Shown here: positions 36,938-42,228 of the stretch, in pieces
Layout of the letters: every line of letters starts with the position of its first letter
Position numbering within the stretch: position 1 is the first letter of the stretch
Assembly: GCF_009379765.1 (NCBI RefSeq)
Contig: NZ_WHTD01000061.1
Coordinates: 1 to 42,228, forward strand
Source: Actinophytocola sp.
Lineage (GTDB): Bacteria; Actinomycetota; Actinomycetes; Mycobacteriales; Pseudonocardiaceae
Direction: 5' to 3'
Length of the DNA: 42,228 nucleotides
Notes under the pieces: model-generated
What the model was told of the DNA's origin: nothing
Seen by the model: only the letters and a program-made list of their open reading frames with translations
The model's database searches: none
Program-made: the position numbers and the translations under genes

Positions 36938-37122
36938 TGACCGTGGGAAAGCTGGTCGGCGCAATCGCAGCCGTTCTCGTCGGACTCGCGCTCGCGACCG
37001 GGGTCGCGGTGGCCGTGGCGTCGGCCTCCGCGCCGGACAAGGGCGTCAACCTCGATGACCCCGCGTCCCCCAACAACTTCGGCAGCCGGTCCGGCGACGC
37101 GGTCAGCTACGGCGAGAACTGA
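36937..37122 (+). CDS. Small membrane/secreted protein (DUF2613-like)
   Basis: The 61-residue protein has a hydrophobic N-terminal helix (residues 5-30, rich in Ala, Val and Leu) and a short polar tail ending in Tyr-Gly-Glu-Asn. This is the layout of DUF2613 peptides, which lie next to aftD in mycobacteria (Rv0236A). Its GTG shares one base with the stop of the membrane-protein gene (TAGTG), and a CCCGGGAG site lies before it, so it is coupled. The tail overlaps the convergent methyltransferase gene by 20 bases. It may be an assembly partner of the neighbouring membrane protein; no function is established from sequence. Confidence 0.75.
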   Translation: MTVGKLVGAIAAVLVGLALATGVAVAVASASAPDKGVNLDDPASPNNFGSRSGDAVSYGEN

Positions 37123-37903
37123 CCACGAACCGGGTCGACCGCCAGTGCGTCGTCCGGTCGTCCACCGGCTCGCTCGCCGCCACCGCGCCACCGGCCGCCG
37201 CCACCACCGAACGCAGCCGCTCGGGCGCGTACCGGGTCATCCGCATCGGTGCCGGGTAGCGTAGGAACACCCGCTGCGCCAAGTGAACCAGCCACCCCGG
37301 CGCCACCCGCCACACCGTGCCCTTCACGGTCCACAGTGGACGAGTGGTGCACTGCAGCAGCGCCACCCCGCCCGGCCGCAGCACCCGGACGAACTCCGTC
37401 AGGTAGCCGTCGATCACCGGCGCCGGCAGGTGCTGCAGCACCAACTCCGAGTACACCAGGTCGAAGGAGGCGTCGTCGAACGCCGAGAGGTTGCTCGAGG
37501 AGTTCAGGACGAACGTGCACCGGCCGGACGGGTCGAGCCGCCGCGCCACCTCGAGCATCGGCGGCGACACGTCGACCCCGACCACCTCGTCGGCATGCGC
37601 GGCCAGCGCCTGGGACAGCCGGCCCGCGCCGCAGCCGAAGTCCAGCACCCGCGCCCAGCGCGGCCCGAACCCCAGCCGGCCCAGCCAGCCGACCGATGCC
37701 GCGACATCCTCGCGGCCGGTCGCCAGGAACTGCGCGGGATCCCAGCGCCCGCCACGCTTGTCCGCCGCGACGTACACCGCCCACAACGGATCATGCGCAC
37801 CGAGCCGGATCCAGTCCCGGCGCACGTCGTCGAAGCTCACCTGCGGCATTAAACGCGAACAGGGCGCGTTTGGTGGATCATGGTCGCGCGGCCAGTGATC
37901 CAT
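37103..37903 (-). CDS. Class I SAM-dependent methyltransferase
   Basis: The product has 266 residues from ATG 37903, or 248 from ATG 37849. SAM motif I is Asp88-Phe-Gly-Cys-Gly-Ala-Gly-Arg (numbering from the longer start), followed by Gly-Val-Asp-Val-Ser, Val-Leu-Gln-His-Leu and Leu-Arg-Pro-Gly-Gly. The N-terminal Arg-Arg-Asp-Trp-Ile-Arg-Leu-Gly-Ala-His-Asp-Pro-Leu-Trp-Ala-Val segment is typical of methyltransferases found with actinobacterial polysaccharide genes. I list the longer form because its ATG shares a base with the glycosyltransferase stop (TGATG), a common coupling signal; the shorter form begins after a palindrome and is closer to the family start. The C-terminus overlaps the convergent DUF2613-like gene. 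Confidence 0.83.
   Translation of the reverse strand: MDHWPRDHDPPNAPCSRLMPQVSFDDVRRDWIRLGAHDPLWAVYVAADKRGGRWDPAQFLATGREDVAASVGWLGRLGFGPRWARVLDFGCGAGRLSQALAAHADEVVGVDVSPPMLEVARRLDPSGRCTFVLNSSSNLSAFDDASFDLVYSELVLQHLPAPVIDGYLTEFVRVLRPGGVALLQCTTRPLWTVKGTVWRVAPGWLVHLAQRVFLRYPAPMRMTRYAPERLRSVVAAAGGAVAASEPVDDRTTHWRSTRFVVSSRRS
37851..37871. promoter_or_regulatory. Perfect inverted repeat at the methyltransferase/glycosyltransferase junction
   Basis: AAACGCG-N7-CGCGTTT, directly before the internal ATG 37849 of the methyltransferase. It could be an operator, an RNA hairpin controlling the second gene, or chance within coding sequence if the longer start is used. Confidence 0.3.
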
Positions 37904-39024
37904 CAGACGTGCCCTAGTCCCGCGGTCTCGACCAGCACCGCCTCGAACTCACCGACGCTGCGCTCCCACGCGAACGACAGCGCCCGGTCCTGCCCCGCCG
38001 AACCCAGCGAGGAGCGCAAGGACCGGGAGGCCAGCAGCCGGTCGACCTGGCGCACGAGGTCGTCGAAGTCCTCGGCCAGCAGGCCGGTCCGGCCATCCAC
38101 AATGGACTCGGTGACGCCACCGGCGCGGCGGTAGGCCACCGACGGCACGCCGTGCGCGGCCGCCTCCATGATCACGATGCCCCAGCCCTCCTTGACCGAC
38201 GGGCACAGGTGCACCCATGAGCGCGCCAGGATCTCGTGCTTGTCCTGCTCCTCGACGAAGCCGTGCAGCGTCACCCGGTCGCCGACGTCCCGCTGCTCGA
38301 TGTGCCGGCGCAGGTTGTCCAGCCACCAGCCGTGCCCGACGACCTCCAGCCGCAGCTTCGGCCACTGCCGCGCCAGCCGCGCCACGACGTCCACCGCATG
38401 CTCGACCCGCTTGTGCGGCACCACCCGGCCCACCACGACCAGCACCGGGTCCGGGTCCGCCTCGGCGTGCACCGGCGGCGGGGTGTCCAACCCGTTGCGC
38501 ACCACCGTGGTGCGCGAGGTGGCGATGCCGAGGCCGGCCAGCTCGCGCCGGGTCTCGTCGGAGACCGTGAGGTAGCGGCAGTTCCGGTACAGCAGCGGCG
38601 CCACCCGCGACTCGATCCACCAGCCGATCCGACCGAGCACCGGGCCGAGCACCGCCGGCCACTGCTCGCGGTGCACGTGGTGCACGAGCACCAGCACCGG
38701 GCACCGGGCCACCAGCCGGGAGAAGAACGGCATCCCGGCCTGCACGTCCACGATCACGTCCGCGTGCATCCGCGCGACCGCGATGAGCGCCCACAGGTAG
38801 ACGGTGAACCTGGTGCCCCGCCTGCGGAAGCGCACCCCGGCGACCACCTCGTCGGCCGGCGCGTCGGCGTGCGCCGCGCATTGGATGGTCACCCGGTAGC
38901 CGCGTCTGACCAGGCCTTCGGCCATCCGCTCGACGTAGTGTTCCGATCCGCCGCCCTCCGGGTGCGCGGTGTCGCGCCAGTTGACGAACAACACCGCCGG
39001 AGGAGTCGAGTGCTCGCGGCCCAT
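37903..39024 (-). CDS. GT4-family glycosyltransferase
   Basis: The 373-residue GT-B enzyme has an N-terminal acceptor domain with the Gly-Gly-Gly-Ser-Glu loop (near 25), the hinge Val-Val-Gly-Arg-Val-Val-Pro-His-Lys-Arg (near 195) that binds the donor phosphate, and the GT4 signature Glu279-x7-Glu287 in a Gly-Trp-Gly-Ile-Val-Ile-Met context. It should be a retaining transferase using a nucleotide sugar at the cytoplasmic membrane face. ATG 39024 is divergent from the methyltransferase at 39100. The pair resembles the Rv0224c-Rv0225 arrangement of mycobacteria. Donor and acceptor are not predictable; lipid-linked envelope glycan is the likely context. Confidence 0.87.
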   Translation of the reverse strand: MGREHSTPPAVLFVNWRDTAHPEGGGSEHYVERMAEGLVRRGYRVTIQCAAHADAPADEVVAGVRFRRRGTRFTVYLWALIAVARMHADVIVDVQAGMPFFSRLVARCPVLVLVHHVHREQWPAVLGPVLGRIGWWIESRVAPLLYRNCRYLTVSDETRRELAGLGIATSRTTVVRNGLDTPPPVHAEADPDPVLVVVGRVVPHKRVEHAVDVVARLARQWPKLRLEVVGHGWWLDNLRRHIEQRDVGDRVTLHGFVEEQDKHEILARSWVHLCPSVKEGWGIVIMEAAAHGVPSVAYRRAGGVTESIVDGRTGLLAEDFDDLVRQVDRLLASRSLRSSLGSAGQDRALSFAWERSVGEFEAVLVETAGLGHV

Positions 39025-39099
39025 GAGATCTCCGCATCGCAGATGGTAGGTTACCGGCCGGTACAGTGGACCAAAATATCGATGAAGGCGATACCCCCG

Positions 39100-39858
39100 A
39101 TGGTAGGTAGCGAACCGCGAACCGATTCAGGATACGTCCGGGACGCCACGTTGCGCAGAACCGTCCGGCTTTTTCGCGCATTCTTGAAAGAACAGTCCGA
39201 CCCGGATCACTTCTACCAGACCCTGGCCACCGACTCGGTACGTCAGATTTCCACGTTCACCCCACTCGACGGCCGGCTGATCCTCGATGTCGGCGGTGGT
39301 CCCGGCTATTTCGCGGACAGTTTCCGGGCAGCCGGTGCCCGCTACCTCGGCATCGACCCGGACGTCGGCGAGCTGTCCGCCCGGGGCGCGCCCGCGGCCG
39401 GCATGGTTCGCGGCAGCGGCACTGAACTGCCTGTTCAGACCGGTTCTGTCGACGTCTGCTACTCGTCGAACGTGCTCGAGCACGTGGCCGACCCGCCGGC
39501 CATGCTGGCCGAGATGGTCCGGGTGACCAAGCCCGGCGGCACCATTTTCGCCTCGTTCACGCCGTGGTTCTCACCATGGGGCGGGCACGAGACCGCACCC
39601 TGGCATTTCCTCGGCGGACACTATGCGCGCCGCCGATTCGTCCGGCGCAACGGGCACGAACCGAAGAATCGTTTCGGCGAGAGCCTGTTCGCATTCACCG
39701 TCGGTTCGGCAATGCGGTGGGCCCGCGGCTGCGAGCACGCCGAAATGGTGCGCGCGCTTCCCCGCTATCACCCCTGGTGGGCGACCTGGATAGTGCACGT
39801 TCCCATTCTGCGCGAATTCGCCTCGTGGAACCTGGTGCTCGTACTCCGAAAGACCTAA
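39100..39858 (+). CDS. SAM-dependent methyltransferase, Rv0224c-like
   Basis: The 252-residue protein has Ala-Thr-Leu-Arg-Arg-Thr-Val-Arg-Leu at the start, and then SAM motif I Asp-Val-Gly-Gly-Gly-Pro-Gly-Tyr-Phe-Ala near residue 63. Ser-Ser-Asn-Val-Leu-Glu-His-Val and Val-Thr-Lys-Pro-Gly-Gly follow. A Trp-Gly-Gly-His-Glu segment and the C-terminal Arg-Tyr-His-Pro-Trp-Trp-Ala match Mycobacterium Rv0224c closely as I recall it. Rv0224c is regarded as an essential-region methyltransferase of unknown substrate. ATG 39100 fits the family start with GAAGG upstream; an in-frame ATG at 39082 would add six residues. The stop overlaps the DUF3068 stop by 4 bases tail to tail. Confidence 0.85.
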   Translation: MVGSEPRTDSGYVRDATLRRTVRLFRAFLKEQSDPDHFYQTLATDSVRQISTFTPLDGRLILDVGGGPGYFADSFRAAGARYLGIDPDVGELSARGAPAAGMVRGSGTELPVQTGSVDVCYSSNVLEHVADPPAMLAEMVRVTKPGGTIFASFTPWFSPWGGHETAPWHFLGGHYARRRFVRRNGHEPKNRFGESLFAFTVGSAMRWARGCEHAEMVRALPRYHPWWATWIVHVPILREFASWNLVLVLRKT

Positions 39859-40892
39859 CCGTGTGCGCCGGCCGGCTGCCGGCGCATCGGCGGCGAGGCG
39901 CCGGAACGGCGGCCGGACTGCGGCCCCGCCATCAGCAGGACCACCGCGAGCACGATCAGCACGGCACCGCCGATCCACATGGCGATCGGCCACGAGGTCA
40001 GCAGGCTCAGCTTGGACATGTTGTCCTGGGCCTTGGTGACGTTGTCGTTGATCGTCGCGTCGTCCAGGCGCAGTGTGCCGTCGAAGACCGTGGTGCCCTC
40101 GCCGGGCTCCTCGCCGTCGGTGACCAGCTCCTGCTTGAGCTGTTGCTGGCCGATGACGATGATGCCGGTCTCCGGCTCGACCCACAGCGTCCGCGTGCCC
40201 TGGTAGTACAGCTCGGCCTGCACGCTCGGCTCGTCGTCCTGGCCGACCAGCGAGCCGGGCACCTCGCGGTCGCCGATCTTGGTCGGCGGCACCTGCATCA
40301 CGAACCGGTAGGTGTCGAGGCCCTGCACGGTCTCCTCGCCGTCGAACTCGGCGTCGACCGCCTTGCCCACCGACAGGTCGTAGTAGGGGTACGTGCGCTG
40401 CTCGGTGCCGAACGGGAACTTGAACGACAGGCCCGGCTGCTGGATGGTGGCGCGGTCCTCGGTGACCCGCTCGCCCTGCTGCTGCTCGGTGTACTGGCCC
40501 TCGCACGGCACGACGGCCTCGTTGCTGAAGCGGTCGAGGCACAGCGAGCGCACCGACGCGTTGATCACGATGCCGCTCGAGTCGTCGACGGTCTTGATCG
40601 CCTCGACGTAGACGGCGACGTCGCCGTCCGCCACGACCTCGGGCTGGGTGAGGTCACCGGTGACATACGTGGTCGAGGTGAGGCTGAGGTTCTGCTGTAT
40701 CTCCGGCTGCGGCGCGCCGTTGACCGTGCGCACCACGAGAGCCGTGATCCCGTTGCCCTTCGCTACCGCGGTGGACTCCTGTTCCAGTGGGATCTTGGCG
40801 AGCTGCGGGTACGCGTAGAACCGCAGCAGCAGTCCCAGGGCCACCGCGAACACACCAAGCCCCAACAGGATGAAGCCGACGATACGGCGCAA
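39855..40892 (-). CDS. DUF3068 membrane-anchored protein
   Basis: The 345-residue protein has one N-terminal helix (about 5-27) and one C-terminal helix (about 297-322) bracketing a large extracytoplasmic beta-rich domain with two cysteines (in the Leu-Cys-Leu-Asp and Val-Pro-Cys-Glu segments). The Tyr-Pro-Tyr-Tyr-Asp and Gly-Leu-Asp-Thr-Tyr-Arg-Phe segments are typical of DUF3068. The mycobacterial relative (Rv0227c) lies in the same gene neighbourhood. A role in the envelope, perhaps lipid or glycan handling, is suggested by its topology and synteny but not shown by sequence. TTG 40892 has a strong GGAGG site 5 bases upstream, which decides the start. Confidence 0.87.
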   Translation of the reverse strand: MRRIVGFILLGLGVFAVALGLLLRFYAYPQLAKIPLEQESTAVAKGNGITALVVRTVNGAPQPEIQQNLSLTSTTYVTGDLTQPEVVADGDVAVYVEAIKTVDDSSGIVINASVRSLCLDRFSNEAVVPCEGQYTEQQQGERVTEDRATIQQPGLSFKFPFGTEQRTYPYYDLSVGKAVDAEFDGEETVQGLDTYRFVMQVPPTKIGDREVPGSLVGQDDEPSVQAELYYQGTRTLWVEPETGIIVIGQQQLKQELVTDGEEPGEGTTVFDGTLRLDDATINDNVTKAQDNMSKLSLLTSWPIAMWIGGAVLIVLAVVLLMAGPQSGRRSGASPPMRRQPAGAHG

Positions 40893-41069
40893 CGGACCTC
40901 CTCGGTGAGGGTGCGACGGCAGTCACAGATGGCGGATAAATTACTCCACGGTAACCTGTGCGCAAGCCCCATCTGGAGTAGTGCGCCAAGGGATGCAAGT
41001 GCTTGCGCCGGACGGTCGAACTCGAAGGTCGCATACTCGTGTCGACCCGAGACCGGTCATGATCTGACC

Positions 41070-41783
41070 ATGCGATGCGACGTGTGGTGGGCCCGGCCCG
41101 CGGCGGCGACACCACGCCTGCTGGCGATGCTCGACGACATCGAGCGCGAGCGGTACGACCGCTATCGCATGGAGGTCGACCGGCTGCGGTTCCTCACCGG
41201 CCGCACGCTGATCCGCACGATCGCCGGCCGGCGGCTCGGCCTCGAGCCGGAGAAAGTGGTGCTGGACAGCAGCTGTTACGACTGTGGCAAGCCCCACGGG
41301 AAACCACGCGTCGTCGCCGACGGCGCGCCCGAGGTGTCGATCTCGCACTCGGGCTCGCTGGTGGCGCTGGCGGTGGTCGACGGCCCGCCGGTGGGGGTCG
41401 ACGTGGAGGAGATCCGCGACGCGGAGGTCGACGGCCTGGCGAAGATCGCGTTCTCGCCGGACGAGCGGGCGGAGTTCGCCGCCCTGCTCCCGGCCGCGCG
41501 CCGGTCCGCGTTCTTCCGGTACTGGGCCCGCAAGGAGGCGGTGGTGAAGGCGACCGGCAAGGGCATGTCGATCGTGATGAGCACGTTCTCGCTGTCACCG
41601 TTCGACGAGCCGCCGCGGGTGGTGGCCTCCGACTCGCCCGAGGTCGACCCCACGCGGGTGCACATGGCGGACCTGGCCGCGGGTGACGGCTACCGCGCGA
41701 GCGTGGCCGTCATCGGCGACGCCCCACCGGCGGGCTGGGTCACCGAACACGACGCCGACGCCGTGATCGCCGCACTCGGTTAG
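41070..41783 (+). CDS. 4'-phosphopantetheinyl transferase (Sfp type)
   Basis: The 237-residue protein has the Sfp-type motifs. There is an N-terminal Arg-Tyr-Asp-Arg-Tyr segment, His-Ser-Gly-Ser-Leu near residue 94 (CoA binding), Gly109-Val-Asp111-Val-Glu113 (magnesium ligands) and Trp-x-x-Lys155-Glu156-Ala-x-x-Lys-Ala-x-Gly-Lys-Gly. It transfers phosphopantetheine from CoA to the serine of carrier proteins and is of the broad-specificity type used for secondary metabolism. It also has a Cys-Tyr-Asp-Cys-Gly-Lys-Pro-His-Gly-Lys-Pro segment common in actinobacterial members. It stands alone, divergent from DUF3068 across a 177-base gap. It could load the ACP at 2960, 38 kb away, among others. 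Confidence 0.9.
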   Translation: MRCDVWWARPAAATPRLLAMLDDIERERYDRYRMEVDRLRFLTGRTLIRTIAGRRLGLEPEKVVLDSSCYDCGKPHGKPRVVADGAPEVSISHSGSLVALAVVDGPPVGVDVEEIRDAEVDGLAKIAFSPDERAEFAALLPAARRSAFFRYWARKEAVVKATGKGMSIVMSTFSLSPFDEPPRVVASDSPEVDPTRVHMADLAAGDGYRASVAVIGDAPPAGWVTEHDADAVIAALG

Positions 41784-41871
41784 CGGCCGGAAGTCCGGTG
41801 CCCAAGTCGGCGAGTCCACGTTTCTGCTGGCAAGCCTCGCGCCGACCAACGCAAGCTCAGGGGACCGTGAC

Positions 41872-42091
41872 GCCACCCAGCCACAAACCACCCGGAGGTC
41901 CGCACCGTCCGCCGGAACGCAACCAACACTTCGAATCCCGGGGAGGCGGCCTAGCCACCCAGCCACAAACCACCCGGAGGTCCGCACCCTCCGCCGGAAC
42001 GCAACCAACACTTCGAATCCCGGGGAGGCGGGTTAGTCCGCACCGTCCGCTGGGACGCAACCAACACTTTGAATTCCGGGGAGGCGGGCTA
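41872..42091 (+). repeat. 82-bp tandem repeat, two full copies and one partial
   Basis: Copy 1 is 41872-41953 and copy 2 is 41954-42035; they differ at a few positions. Copy 3 (42036-42091) lacks the first part of the unit and carries more changes. The unit contains GGAGGTCCGCACCGTCCGCC and CAACACTTCGAATCCCGGGG. Short in-frame readings across it repeat the same residues but show no protein family. Confidence 0.88.
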
Positions 42092-42136
42092 GCCCGGGTC
42101 TTTCATGCGGGGTGACGTAGATCGCGCTCTGAAATG

Positions 42137-42213
42137 CGCGAAAGTGCCTGTCCTGTAAGGGAAACTACGGATTGTCTAGGTCTGTAGTGGTCCTCACGGG
42201 AAGGCACTTCGCG
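42137..42213. repeat. Inverted repeat, possible insertion-element end or MITE
   Basis: CGCGAAAGTGCCT (42137-42149) and AGGCACTTCGCG (42202-42213) are inverted to each other with one extra A in the left arm, around a 52-base AT-richer middle. This could be a small MITE of about 77 bp, or the start of an insertion sequence cut by the window edge. Confidence 0.5.
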
Positions 42214-42228
42214 GGTGAAGCGTAGCAA

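Larger units (their letters stand above)
41784..42228. other. Non-coding window end with repeats
   Basis: No gene is supported in these 445 bases. They hold the 82-bp tandem repeat (41872-42091) and a long-arm inverted repeat (42137-42213). The 41784-41871 part has no recognised structure. Confidence 0.6.

Noticed and set aside
39564..41069. Long plus-strand extension upstream of the phosphopantetheinyl transferase
   Set aside because: It runs antisense to DUF3068 and over the divergent promoter; the family begins at 41070.
41798..42115. Coding sequence across the 82-bp tandem repeat
   Set aside because: Residues simply repeat with the DNA unit, stops occur in other copies' frames, and no ribosome site or family is visible.

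Overview
The window is about 42 kb of high-GC DNA. It has frequent GTG/TTG starts, ATGA/GTGA overlaps and actinobacterial protein families. An arabinan-type cell-envelope locus (AftD-like protein, DUF3068, DUF2613, a Rv0224c-like methyltransferase) sits beside an AdpA-like regulator and secreted proteases with P domains. Together these suggest a filamentous Pseudonocardiaceae-type actinomycete (Lentzea, Saccharothrix or Amycolatopsis relatives). The genus is inference. No rRNA, tRNA or CRISPR was seen.

Region 1 (61-6395) is a compact operon of eight genes: SRPBCC protein, small membrane protein, VlmB/AurF-like diiron protein, KAS III, acyl carrier protein, KAS II, membrane fatty-acid desaturase and diacylglycerol-kinase-like lipid kinase. 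It looks like a small dedicated acyl-ACP pathway with oxidative tailoring. Its product is unknown to me, and it is the best candidate here for an undescribed system. A SnoaL-like protein faces it. Region 2 (6865-10260) has an AdpA-like regulator with AdpA-type boxes in its own promoter, a 59-residue membrane protein, and then a worn accessory stretch: DUF559 protein with a doubtful N-terminus, small hypothetical protein, tail of an actinobacterial tyrosine integrase, and copies of a 22-bp repeat.

Region 3 (10305-17273) is a catabolic block in two transcription units, each preceded by a palindrome. The first has an SDR and a GabD2-like semialdehyde dehydrogenase. The second has thiolase, SRPBCC, double-hotdog hydratase, SDR and acyl-CoA dehydrogenase, which together make a nearly complete beta-oxidation cycle. 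Region 4 (17469-26205) has two secreted proteases (M14 and S1) sharing a near-identical C-terminal P-domain segment, a FadD-type acyl-CoA synthetase, a von Willebrand A/solute-binding fusion and a GT-C-like membrane protein. Region 5 (26205-28128) has a decayed IS630-type element and a DUF222-HNH gene.

Region 6 (28343-41783) is an envelope arabinan/polysaccharide locus: four SAM methyltransferases, an aftD homologue broken by two apparent one-base deletions, a flippase carrying a 159-bp inverted-repeat element in frame, a large membrane protein, a DUF2613 peptide, a GT4 glycosyltransferase, DUF3068 and a lone Sfp-type phosphopantetheinyl transferase. The last 445 bp are non-coding, with an 82-bp tandem repeat and a long-arm inverted repeat that may be an element end.
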